A stretch of 64,000 nt of DNA from Agromyces sp. SYSU T00194 (GTDB lineage Bacteria > Actinomycetota > Actinomycetes > Actinomycetales > Microbacteriaceae): the NCBI RefSeq assembly GCF_040496035.1, contig NZ_JBEPJZ010000001.1:2108001-2172000 (forward strand), written 5' to 3'. Both the position numbers and the translations under genes were made by a program. The notes below the pieces were generated by a model, which saw only the letters and a list, made by a program, of their open reading frames with translations, was not told the DNA's origin and did not search any database. Shown in pieces: positions 43,544-51,332 of the stretch; positions within the stretch are counted from its first letter, which is position 1, and each line of letters starts with the position of its first letter.

Positions 43544-44176
43544 TCAGTCGGCCGGCGCCTCGCCGCCCAGCGTGCGCCGCGCCACGTCGTGGTGCGCGAG
43601 CCGGCGCAGCGCGAGCAGCACCGGTTCGTAGAGGGCGGTGCCGACCACGGTGTACTCGACGGCGGCCGCGGGGTCGCCCACGGGCATCCGCCCGATGTCG
43701 AACGCCGCCATCTCGTGCACCGAGGCGCCGTAGGCGTCGAGCCGGTCGTCGCTCATCGGCAGTCCCGCCGACTCGGCGGCCGCGAGCGAGGCCTCGAGCT
43801 GGGCCACCGCCGCGTAGTCGGGGTCGTACGCCCAGCCGAGCCGCGCGATGGCCGCGTGCGCGCGGGGGTACGGGTCGGCCGCGTCGGCCGCTTCGTCGAC
43901 CGACGGCGGCAGGGCCTCGATCGCGCGCCCCAGCGTCGCGAAGAGGTCGGGACCGGGCTCGTCGACGAGCTGCAGGATGACGCGGGCCTGCGCCGTCGAG
44001 AGGCCGACCGAGCCGGTGAGCGCCCGGATCAGCCGGACGCGCCGCTCGTGCGTCGCGTCGTAGTCGGCCTGGGTCGCCCCGCGCGCGGCACCGGGGTGCA
44101 GCAGCCCCTGCCTGAGGTAGAACTTGAGCGTCGCGACCGGCACGCCGGTCGCTGCGGCGAGTTCCGAGATGCGCAT
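43544..44176 (-). CDS. MerR-family transcriptional regulator
   Basis: This 210-residue regulator begins with the winged-helix MRISELAAATGVPVATLKFYLRQGLLHPG, followed by a conserved RVRLIRALTGSVGLSTAQARVILQL helix region; the long C-terminal domain has no recognised metal-binding cysteines, so it likely senses an organic ligand or works in a TipA-like way. A 19-bp dyad, TGGATACTGCGACTATCCA at 44200-44218, lies 24 bp upstream and is the likely own operator. Its other targets are unknown. It is convergent with asd. Confidence 0.85.
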   Translation of the reverse strand: MRISELAAATGVPVATLKFYLRQGLLHPGAARGATQADYDATHERRVRLIRALTGSVGLSTAQARVILQLVDEPGPDLFATLGRAIEALPPSVDEAADAADPYPRAHAAIARLGWAYDPDYAAVAQLEASLAAAESAGLPMSDDRLDAYGASVHEMAAFDIGRMPVGDPAAAVEYTVVGTALYEPVLLALRRLAHHDVARRTLGGEAPAD

Positions 44177-44199
44177 CGGCGCGGCCTTCCCTCGATCGG

Positions 44200-44218
44200 T
44201 GGATACTGCGACTATCCA
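44200..44218. promoter_or_regulatory. MerR operator candidate
   Basis: TGGATACTGCGACTATCCA has perfect 6-bp arms around a 7-bp centre, the 19-bp length typical of MerR-type operators placed between -35 and -10. It precedes the merR-like gene (minus strand) by 24 bp; the mqo gene starts 101 bp away on the other strand and could also be touched. Confidence 0.6.
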
Positions 44219-44305
44219 ACCACGTGGGGCATCCGCGGCGTGGCGGGCGGCGCGCGCGTCCCCAGCCGCATCCGCTCACGATTCGGGCCCCGCGCGCCCG
44301 CTCAC

Positions 44306-44311
44306 TAGACT
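44306..44311 (+). promoter_or_regulatory. -10 box of leaderless mqo
   Basis: TAGACT ends 7 nt before the GTG at 44319. Confidence 0.5.
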
Positions 44312-44318
44312 GTCCGTC

Positions 44319-45797
44319 GTGCAATCCGAGGAGACCGTCGACGTCGTGCTGATCGGCGGGGGCATCATGAGCGCCACCCTCGCGACCCTCATCCGGGAGC
44401 TGCAGCCCGACTGGTCGGTCGTCGTGCTCGAGCGCTTGGGCCAGGTCGCCGAGGAGAGCTCGAACCCCTGGAACAACGCCGGCACCGGCCACGCCGCCCT
44501 GTGCGAGCTGAACTACATGCCCGAGCAGGCCGACGGAACCGTCGACCCGGCCAAGGCCATCAGCATCAACGAGCAGTTCCAGGTCAGCCGCCAGCTCTGG
44601 GCGCACCTGGTCACCACCGGCGCGCTGCCCGACCCGTCGAAGTTCATCAACCCGACCCCGCACATGACGTTCGTGCGCGGCGCCGAGAACGTCGAGTACC
44701 TCCGCCGACGCTACGAGGTGCTGAAGGACGAGCCGCTCTTCGCCGGCATCGAGTTCACCGACGACATCGACGTCATCGCCGAGTGGGCGCCGCTGCTCGC
44801 CAAGAAGCGCAACCGCCGGCAGAAGGTCGCCGCGACCCGCATCGCCTCGGGCACCGACGTCGACTTCGGCGAGCTGACCAAGCTGCTCTTCGGCTACGTC
44901 GAGACGCACGGCGCCCGGGTGCGCACGAACCACGAGGTCACCGGCATCCGTCGCCGCAAGGACGGCGGCTGGCGGCTCAAGGTGCGTCACACGGTCGGCA
45001 ACACCCCGAGCACCATCAACGCGAAGTTCGTCTTCGTCGGCGCGGGCGGCGGCGCGCTGCCCCTGCTGCAGCGGTCGGGCATCCCCGAGATCCGCGGCTA
45101 CGGCGGCTTCCCGATCTCGGGCCAGTTCCTGCGCACGCGCAACCCGAAGATCGTCGCCCAGCACCACGCGAAGGTGTACGGCAAGGCCGCCGTCGGCGCA
45201 CCGCCGATGTCGGTGCCGCACCTCGACACGCGCGTGGTCGACGGCGAGGCATCCGTCATGTTCGGCCCCTATGCCGGGTTCACGCCCAAGTTCCTGAAGC
45301 GCTCGACCTGGTTCGACCTGCCGTTCTCGGTGCGCTGGCACAACCTCGGCACGATGCTGCAGGTCGCGTTCCGCAACTTCGACCTCGTGAAGTACCTGGT
45401 CGGCGAGCTGCTGGCGAACCGCGAGGCGAAGATGGACGCGCTGCGCGTGTTCATGCCGACGGCGAAGACGGGCGACTGGGAGCTCATCACGGCCGGCCAG
45501 CGCGTGCAGGTCATGAAGCACGATCCCGAGAAGGGCGGCGTGCTGCAGTTCGGCACCGAGGTCATCACGGGCGGCGACGGCACGATCGCGGGGCTGCTGG
45601 GCGCCTCGCCGGGTGCCTCGACCGCGGCGCCGATCATGTTCGACGTGCTGAAGCGCTGCTTCCCCGACCTCTGGGACGCGTGGGAGCCCCGCATCCTCGT
45701 CATGGTGCCGAGCTTCGGCAGCCGCCTGTCGGACGACCCGAAGAAGGCGGCCACCTCGCTCGCGCGCACCGCGAAGGCGCTGAAGCTGCCCGCGTAG
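44319..45797 (+). CDS. mqo: Malate:quinone oxidoreductase
   Basis: This 492-residue FAD enzyme oxidises malate to oxaloacetate and passes electrons to menaquinone at the membrane. The N-terminus VDVVLIGGGIMSATLATLIREL binds FAD, and NPWNNAGTGHAALCELNY, FVFVGAGGGALPLLQRSGI and SGQFLRTRNP are family signatures. There is no membrane segment; association is peripheral. The GTG at 44319 with a TAGACT box 7 nt upstream indicates a leaderless gene; an upstream in-frame start would overlap the MerR promoter. It replaces or supplements NAD-dependent malate dehydrogenase, common in Actinobacteria. Confidence 0.95.
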   Translation: MQSEETVDVVLIGGGIMSATLATLIRELQPDWSVVVLERLGQVAEESSNPWNNAGTGHAALCELNYMPEQADGTVDPAKAISINEQFQVSRQLWAHLVTTGALPDPSKFINPTPHMTFVRGAENVEYLRRRYEVLKDEPLFAGIEFTDDIDVIAEWAPLLAKKRNRRQKVAATRIASGTDVDFGELTKLLFGYVETHGARVRTNHEVTGIRRRKDGGWRLKVRHTVGNTPSTINAKFVFVGAGGGALPLLQRSGIPEIRGYGGFPISGQFLRTRNPKIVAQHHAKVYGKAAVGAPPMSVPHLDTRVVDGEASVMFGPYAGFTPKFLKRSTWFDLPFSVRWHNLGTMLQVAFRNFDLVKYLVGELLANREAKMDALRVFMPTAKTGDWELITAGQRVQVMKHDPEKGGVLQFGTEVITGGDGTIAGLLGASPGASTAAPIMFDVLKRCFPDLWDAWEPRILVMVPSFGSRLSDDPKKAATSLARTAKALKLPA

Positions 45798-45822
45798 CGC
45801 GGCGCGCCGCACTGGCGCATCG

Positions 45823-45840
45823 TTCGAACATGTGTTCGAA
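45823..45840. promoter_or_regulatory. LexA (SOS) box
   Basis: TTCGAACATGTGTTCGAA contains the actinobacterial SOS box TCGAACATGTGTTCGA (45824-45839) in perfect form, extended by one base pair on each side. It ends 7 bp before the radical SAM start, so bound LexA would block that promoter. Confidence 0.85.
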
Positions 45841-45847
45841 TGTCGGC

Positions 45848-46903
45848 ATGCGGTGGAACGGGCAGGAACTGGGCGTCGACGACGCGTCCGCCCTGCCCGG
45901 CCTCGGCCGGCTCGACGGACTCGTCCGCACGGTGCAGACGCCCGAGTTCCAGGGCATCACCTTCCACGAGGTGCTCGCGAGGTCGGCCCTGAACCAGGTG
46001 CCGGGGCCGAGCCGCATGCCGTTCGGCTGGACCATCAACCCCTACCGCGGCTGCAGCCATGCATGCAATTACTGCTTCGCCCGGCCGACGCACGAGTACC
46101 TCGACCTCGATGGCGGGGACGACTTCGACCGTCAGATCGTGGTCAAGGTCAACGTCGGCGACGTGCTGCGCCGGGAGCTCGGGCGCGCGGGGTGGCAGCG
46201 GCATCCGGTCGCCCTCGGCACCAACACCGACCCGTACCAGCGTGCGGAGGGCCGCTACGCGCTCATGCCGCGCATCATCGACGAGCTCGCCGCGAGCCGC
46301 ACGCCGTTCAGCGTGCTCACCAAGGGCACGCTGCTGCGGCGCGACCTCGACCGGCTGGCGGATGCCTCGCGGCACGTGCCCGTCGACCTCGCCATGTCCA
46401 TCGCCATCTACGACGACGAACTGCAGCAGTCGGTCGAGCACGGCACGCCGAGCGCCCCCGCGCGGCTCGCGACCGTGCGCGCCGTGCGCGAGGCGGGCCT
46501 CGACTGCGGCGTGTTCCTGATGCCGATCCTGCCGTACCTCACCGACACCCGTGCGCACCTCGACGAGGCGCTGCGGCGCATCCGCGAGGCGGGGGCCACG
46601 AGCGTCCTCCACACGGCGCTGCGCCTGAAGCCGGGCGTGAAGGAGTGGTACCTGCAGTGGCTCGGCCGGGAGCATCCCGAGCTGCTGCCGAAGTACCGGG
46701 CGATGTACCCGGGGCGCGCGGCCGACGCCCCGAAGGAGTACCGCCGATGGCTGGCGGCACGCATCCGGCCGCTCGTGCGGGCCCATGGCCTCGCCGCGGG
46801 GGAGGAGAGCCCGGTCACCGGGGGCCCGGCGCATAGTACCCCCGAGCGCACCCTGTGGGAACCCGATGTGCCTTCGGGTTCACTTCCGCCTACGCTGTTC
46901 TGA
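45848..46903 (+). CDS. Radical SAM protein, Rv2578c/SplB-like, SOS-regulated
   Basis: This 351-residue protein binds a 4Fe-4S cluster through Cys69, Cys73 and Cys76 (CSHACNYC) and cleaves S-adenosylmethionine to a radical. It shows NPYRGCSHACNYCFARPTHEYL, the SAM-binding ALGTNTDPYQRAEGRY and FSVLTKGTLLRRD, as in spore-photoproduct-lyase-like proteins and Mycobacterium Rv2578c. The ATG at 45848 follows the LexA box by 7 bp, so expression should rise on DNA damage. It could repair a DNA lesion, but no activity is known for this group. The upstream in-frame extension is excluded because it would overlap the box. Confidence 0.88.
   Translation: MRWNGQELGVDDASALPGLGRLDGLVRTVQTPEFQGITFHEVLARSALNQVPGPSRMPFGWTINPYRGCSHACNYCFARPTHEYLDLDGGDDFDRQIVVKVNVGDVLRRELGRAGWQRHPVALGTNTDPYQRAEGRYALMPRIIDELAASRTPFSVLTKGTLLRRDLDRLADASRHVPVDLAMSIAIYDDELQQSVEHGTPSAPARLATVRAVREAGLDCGVFLMPILPYLTDTRAHLDEALRRIREAGATSVLHTALRLKPGVKEWYLQWLGREHPELLPKYRAMYPGRAADAPKEYRRWLAARIRPLVRAHGLAAGEESPVTGGPAHSTPERTLWEPDVPSGSLPPTLF
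46859..46881. promoter_or_regulatory. Inverted repeat before the sensor operon
   Basis: GAACCCGA (46859-46866) and TCGGGTTC (46874-46881) are perfect 8-bp arms 7 bp apart. They lie across the -35 region of a possible TACGCT -10 box at 46891-46896, ahead of the membrane-sensor gene at 46970. The response regulator of the same operon is a plausible ligand. Confidence 0.45.
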
Positions 46904-46969
46904 ACCCACCCGAAGCGGGCGGATGCTCCCCCAGGGCGCCGACCGCACCCCGAACCCGACCGGAACCGA

Positions 46970-48931
46970 ATGCCCCCTCGCGTCCCGGCGGCCGAACCCG
47001 TGTTCGCGCGCGCCGTCAGCTCGGCCTCGCTCGCCGCCTCCGCCGCGTGCGTGGCGGCCATCACCGTCATCGCGGTGCTGTCGGTCGTGTTCCGATCGGG
47101 CGAGTGGGCGCTCGTCGCCGTCGCAGCCGTCGGGTGGTTCCTCGGTCTCGGCGTCGCGGTCGCCCTCGTGGCCCTCCGGCCGAGCGCGCTGCACCGCGTC
47201 GTCCTGCTGGTCGTCGGGACCACGGTCGTGTACGCCGCCACCGACGCGGTCATGACCCTCGACGCCGCGATGGCCGACACGAACACGCTCCGGACGGCAC
47301 TGCCGGGAACGGCCATGCTGCTCGCCGTCGGTGCGACCCGGCGCTCGATCGCGTCGATCGCCTGGACGACCGCCGGCTACCTCGCCACCGGCGGCGCGAC
47401 GCTCGTCGCAGCCCACCTCGGCGGATTCGCCTTCCACGTGAACGTCGGGACCACCGCCGTCTTCGTGCTCGTCGTCGCGCTCCGGCTCGTCCAGCGCGTC
47501 GCGGCACGCCGACGGCCCGAGGGGGCGGTGCTCCGGCGCGAGCGCGCGGAGCAGGCGCTGACGCGGGTGTACGAGCGGTCGCAGGCACGCCTCGCCGCGA
47601 TCGCCGCGGCCACGCCGGGCCGGCTTCCCCGCACCGCCCGTGCGCGCATCGCCGAGGACGCCGCACTGCTCGTGCGCACGGACGCCGCACCGAGCGCTGC
47701 CGCCGCCGACCCGGCAGGCGGGCGAGTCGCCTGGTGGGCGCTGTGCGGGGGAGGCGTCGTCGCGCTGGTCGTGGCGACGACGACCATCATCGGGCACCGC
47801 GACGAGATGCGGCTCCCGGGCGCCGCGGCACTCGCCGCGGTCCTCCTCGCCGCCGCCTGGACGGTCGCGATCGAGTCCGCGGCGCGGCGGCGCTCGCCGA
47901 TGCCCGGCGACCGCTACGGCCTCGCCGTCGCGCTCGCGATCGCGGCGGCCCTCGCCGAGAACGTGAGCACCCAGGGTGCGAACACGCTGCTCTACGACGA
48001 CTTCGGCCCGGCGCTGGCCGCACTGCTGATCGTGCTGCTCGCCCCGTTCGCCAGCTGGCGCACGGCCGCGGCCGTCGGGGCCGCGGCGGTGATCGCCACC
48101 GGGGCCATCGCCGCCGGCGCAGCGGCCTTCGTGCCGATCGCGGCTCCCGTGCTCACGTTCGCGGTCGTGTCCGCGACGCCGGTCGCAGTCGCCGTCTCCG
48201 CCGCCGTCGGCTTCTCGGCCACGTTCGCGCACTTCGTCACCCGTCGTGATCGCACGACCGTCGCCACCGAGTTCGCGCGTCGTCGCGCCGCCCATGCCGA
48301 CCGTCCCGTCGCGGTGGCGGCACCCGGTGCGGGGCACGACGGCGCCGCGGCGGAGTGCGTCGATCGCATCGAGCTGCTCGACGCCGAGGTGCTGCCGTTC
48401 CTGCGCGCCGTCGCGACGTCCGGCCGCCTGCGGTCGGAGGACATCGCGATCGCGCGCCGGCTGGGTGCGCGCCTGCGCGTGGCATCCGCCTGCCGCACCG
48501 ACGCGACCTGGCTCGACGACCTCGCGCGGCTCGAGTCCGGACACGCGATCCGGGTCCGGGTCGATGACCCCGCGGGAATCGCCGACCGGCTCGACGCGAC
48601 GCAGCGGGACTGCCTGGCCTCGCTCATCGAGGCGGTGGCACGCCAGTCGCGGCGCGGATCGGTCGAGGTCCGCCTCGACGCACCCGAGCCCGGTGAGTGG
48701 AAGCTCGCCGTGCAGGCGCCGCCGCCCGCCGCGGGTGCGGCCCCCCGCCTGCTCGACACCATGGTGCAGGCGCTGCGGGCCGTGTTCGATCGTGCCGCCC
48801 TCATCTCCGATCCGGATGCCGTGCGCGTCGTGCTGCGTCACCGCGACCCGCCCCAGCGGCCCACGGCCCCGGCCCCGCGATCCGACACGGATGCATCGGC
48901 ATTGGCGCCCGTCGCGGCGCAACTGCGATAA
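46970..48931 (+). CDS. Double membrane-sensor protein, degenerate kinase fusion (sensor A)
   Basis: This 653-residue protein joins two membrane units. Residues about 1-215 resemble the N-terminal sensor of the kinase at 49024 (shared TAGY, NV, TAVFVLV segments and the following coiled coil), but the phosphoacceptor site is lost: Ala209 stands where the other has His213 (ARLAAIAAA against ARLHDTALN). Residues about 225-650 match the protein at 50184, including ENVSTQGANTLLYDDFGPALAALLI and the TWLDDLARLESG stretch around Trp514. No ATP-binding N, G1 or G2 boxes are visible. It may sense a signal and modulate the neighbouring kinase by heterodimerising. No known family was recognised. Confidence 0.75.
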   Translation: MPPRVPAAEPVFARAVSSASLAASAACVAAITVIAVLSVVFRSGEWALVAVAAVGWFLGLGVAVALVALRPSALHRVVLLVVGTTVVYAATDAVMTLDAAMADTNTLRTALPGTAMLLAVGATRRSIASIAWTTAGYLATGGATLVAAHLGGFAFHVNVGTTAVFVLVVALRLVQRVAARRRPEGAVLRRERAEQALTRVYERSQARLAAIAAATPGRLPRTARARIAEDAALLVRTDAAPSAAAADPAGGRVAWWALCGGGVVALVVATTTIIGHRDEMRLPGAAALAAVLLAAAWTVAIESAARRRSPMPGDRYGLAVALAIAAALAENVSTQGANTLLYDDFGPALAALLIVLLAPFASWRTAAAVGAAAVIATGAIAAGAAAFVPIAAPVLTFAVVSATPVAVAVSAAVGFSATFAHFVTRRDRTTVATEFARRRAAHADRPVAVAAPGAGHDGAAAECVDRIELLDAEVLPFLRAVATSGRLRSEDIAIARRLGARLRVASACRTDATWLDDLARLESGHAIRVRVDDPAGIADRLDATQRDCLASLIEAVARQSRRGSVEVRLDAPEPGEWKLAVQAPPPAAGAAPRLLDTMVQALRAVFDRAALISDPDAVRVVLRHRDPPQRPTAPAPRSDTDASALAPVAAQLR

Positions 48932-48932
48932 T
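48927..48932 (+). promoter_or_regulatory. -10 box candidate before sensor kinase B
   Basis: GATAAT matches the -10 consensus at five of six positions and predicts a start near 48939. An 8-bp-armed hairpin, GGTCGCCG (48943-48950) and its complement (48957-48964), lies in the leader. It could allow kinase B onward to be transcribed separately from sensor A. Confidence 0.4.
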
Positions 48933-49023
48933 CGGCGGACGCGGTCGCCGATCCGGCGGCGACCCACCGATGCCGTAGGCCGCAGCTGCACGCGACGTAC
49001 GGCCCACCCGAGAAGGCTGCCCC

Positions 49024-50187
49024 ATGTCCATCGGCGTACCGCGCGAACAGGTCGCGGAGGTCTTCGGGCGGTCGCTGACGGTCAGCATGCTGTGGGGCGC
49101 CTGGGCGGCGATCGCGATGGCGTTCTCGCTCTCGGCAGCGACGGCGCTGGTCGAGGGCACGTCGGCCGCCTGGATCGGATTCGCCCTCGTGACCACGACG
49201 ACGCTGACGCTGGCGGCGGTGTCGTGGCGTCCCTCGGTCTGGGCGAGCCTGCTCCACCTCCTGGCCGGCGCCGGCGCCACCTACGGCATCGCGGTGCTGG
49301 TGCTCGTCGAGTACCCGGTCGAGGGATTCGCGAGGACCGCGCTCGTCGCCGTGCCGTGGATCGTGATCGTCCTCACGGCGTCGCCGCGTCCGCGCTCGTC
49401 CGTCGCGATCTGGTGGGCGACCGCCGGGTACGCGGCCGGCTCCGTCGCGATCATCGTCGCGCTGGGGGTCGTCGACCTCCCCTGGGAACTGAACGTCCCC
49501 GCCACGGTGGCGTTCGTCCTCGTCTTCGTCGTGCGCGCCTACGACGCGTGGAACCTCCGATCCGGTCGACGCGAGGCGGCCGGCCTGCACCGTGCACAGC
49601 GCCGGGTGCGCGAGATCGAGATCCGTCGCGAGTTCGAGGAGCGTGCGACTGCGCGACTGCACGACACCGCCCTGAACCACCTGCTCGCGATCGGAGGGCG
49701 CGGCTCGGGCCCGCTCGACCACGCACTGCGCGCGGCGATCCTGCACGACCTCGACCTGATCGTGGGGCGCGACTGGAGCGAGGAGAGCCGTGCCGAGGAC
49801 CCCTCGGTGCTCGAGTCCGCGGTGTCGGTCGCGCGTCGACGGGGACTCGAGGTGCGCGTCTCGGGCACGCCCGAGGTGCTCGAGCGGCTGGACCCGGAGG
49901 TCACGGCGGCGCTCCGCGACGCCGTCACCCAGTGCCTCGTGAACGTCGCCGACCACTCCGGAGCCGACCGGGCCGAGGTCTCGGTCGCGACCGACGGGGA
50001 CGAGCTGACCGTGGCGGTCGTCGACGACGGGGCCGGCTTCGACCCGGGATCCGTCCCGCCGGACCGCCTCGGACTGCGCACCTCGGTGCGCGGCAGGATC
50101 GAGCAGGTCGGCGGCGAGGTGCGCCTCTGGTCGACTCCCGGCGTCGGGACGACGGTCCTGCTCGCCGTGCCCGAGGCGGACGCGTGA
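49024..50187 (+). CDS. Sensor histidine kinase, HisKA_3-like (sensor B)
   Basis: This 387-residue inner-membrane kinase has five or six membrane segments in residues 1-165 without an extracellular domain, then a coiled coil, a HisKA_3-type helix with phosphoacceptor His213 (ATARLHDTALNHLL) and an HATPase_c domain with Asn307 in the N box (QCLVNVADHSGADRA), G1 VVDDGAGFDPG and G2 GTTVLLAVPE. It should phosphorylate the LuxR-type regulator at 51322. The stimulus is unknown; a purely membrane-embedded sensor suggests envelope or membrane stress. Its stop overlaps the next start (GTGA). Confidence 0.88.
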   Translation: MSIGVPREQVAEVFGRSLTVSMLWGAWAAIAMAFSLSAATALVEGTSAAWIGFALVTTTTLTLAAVSWRPSVWASLLHLLAGAGATYGIAVLVLVEYPVEGFARTALVAVPWIVIVLTASPRPRSSVAIWWATAGYAAGSVAIIVALGVVDLPWELNVPATVAFVLVFVVRAYDAWNLRSGRREAAGLHRAQRRVREIEIRREFEERATARLHDTALNHLLAIGGRGSGPLDHALRAAILHDLDLIVGRDWSEESRAEDPSVLESAVSVARRRGLEVRVSGTPEVLERLDPEVTAALRDAVTQCLVNVADHSGADRAEVSVATDGDELTVAVVDDGAGFDPGSVPPDRLGLRTSVRGRIEQVGGEVRLWSTPGVGTTVLLAVPEADA

Positions 50188-51332
50188 CGGGCGAGCGGCT
50201 GCGCCTCACGCAGCAGGCGGTCGACCCCGTCGCATCGGTCGCGACGTGGCTGCTCGCCGTCCTGCACGGCATGCTCGCGGCCGCGGGCATGATCGCCGTC
50301 ATGGTGATGCACGCCGACGAGGTCGTCGCGCCCGTGCTCGGCACGATGGCGATCGGGTTCGCCGTGGCCGCGGCCGCCGCCGTCGCCGTCTGGACGTCGC
50401 CGCGCCTGGCGCCGATGACGAACGAGCGACTGTGGGTCGTCACCGCCCTCGCCCTCGGCGCCGCCATCTCGGAGAGCGCCAGCACCGCCGGCGCGAACTC
50501 CCTCCTCTCCGACGACGTGGGCCCGATCGTGGTCGGGCTCATGCTCGTCGCGCTGGCGCCGTACTGCACCTGGCAGTCGCTCCTCACGGCGTGCGGCGTG
50601 TCCGCCGGCATCCTCGGGATCCTGACGATCGAGACGGCGCAGTACTCGCTCGTCGATGCGCCCGCCGTGTCGTTCGTCGCGGTCGCCGCGTTCCCGGTGC
50701 TCGTGCTCGGCGCCGCCGCCGCGGGGTACTCGCGCACGGTCGTGCGCGAGGTGCTCGCATTCGACCGGGCGGCCGCGGTCGCCGTGCTGGCCCGGGACCG
50801 GGAGCTTCGCGCGGGCATCGCACGATCGGTCCAGCAGAACCGCGTGACGCTGCTCGGCCGGGACGTGCTGCCGCTGCTGGCCGACGTGACGCGCACCGGC
50901 ACGGTCGCGCCCGCGCAGGCCGACCGGGCGCGCGAGCTCGCGCACCAGTTGCGGATCGCGCTCGTCGCCGGGGCGGACGCCACCTGGCTCGACGACCTCG
51001 TGCGGTTCGAGCAGGGCCGGGGTGCGACCCGCATCACGCTCGACGACCCGCACGGCGCGGCGGGCCGACTGCCCGAGGCGCAGCGCGCGACCGTCGCCGC
51101 CGTCGTCTCCTGGGTCTGCGGTGGGCGCGTGACGAGCGAGGCGCTCGAGATCCGGGTGCACGACGAGGCGCCCGGGTGCCTCATCACGCTGACCGCCACC
51201 GGGGTGCCCGTCCGCACCGGCGTGCGGGCCGAGGTCGAGAACTTCGTCGGGGTGGTCCGGATGAGCTTCGCGCACGCCGCGCTCCGCGTCGGGGACGACT
51301 CCATCCACGTGGAGCTCGCACATGCGGGCTGA
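50184..51332 (+). CDS. Membrane sensor with degenerate kinase-like C-terminus (sensor C)
   Basis: This 382-residue protein has about six membrane segments in residues 1-185, including SESASTAGANSLLSDDVGPIVVGLML, then a long helix (DRAAAVAVLARDRELRAGIARSV) and a C-terminal alpha/beta region (LLGRDVLPLLADVTRTG, ATWLDDLVRFEQG with Trp268, GGRVTSEALEIRVHDEAPG) arranged like a histidine-kinase core. No phosphoacceptor His motif or ATP-binding boxes are recognisable. It matches the second half of sensor A along most of its length. Overlaps of 4 bp upstream and 11 bp downstream couple it to kinase B and the regulator. Its function is unknown. Confidence 0.72.
   Translation: MTGERLRLTQQAVDPVASVATWLLAVLHGMLAAAGMIAVMVMHADEVVAPVLGTMAIGFAVAAAAAVAVWTSPRLAPMTNERLWVVTALALGAAISESASTAGANSLLSDDVGPIVVGLMLVALAPYCTWQSLLTACGVSAGILGILTIETAQYSLVDAPAVSFVAVAAFPVLVLGAAAAGYSRTVVREVLAFDRAAAVAVLARDRELRAGIARSVQQNRVTLLGRDVLPLLADVTRTGTVAPAQADRARELAHQLRIALVAGADATWLDDLVRFEQGRGATRITLDDPHGAAGRLPEAQRATVAAVVSWVCGGRVTSEALEIRVHDEAPGCLITLTATGVPVRTGVRAEVENFVGVVRMSFAHAALRVGDDSIHVELAHAG

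Noticed and set aside
48943..48964. Terminator between sensor A and kinase B
   Set aside because: An 8-bp-stem hairpin exists but no T-run follows and a promoter-like GATAAT lies just before it; I keep it only as a leader hairpin.
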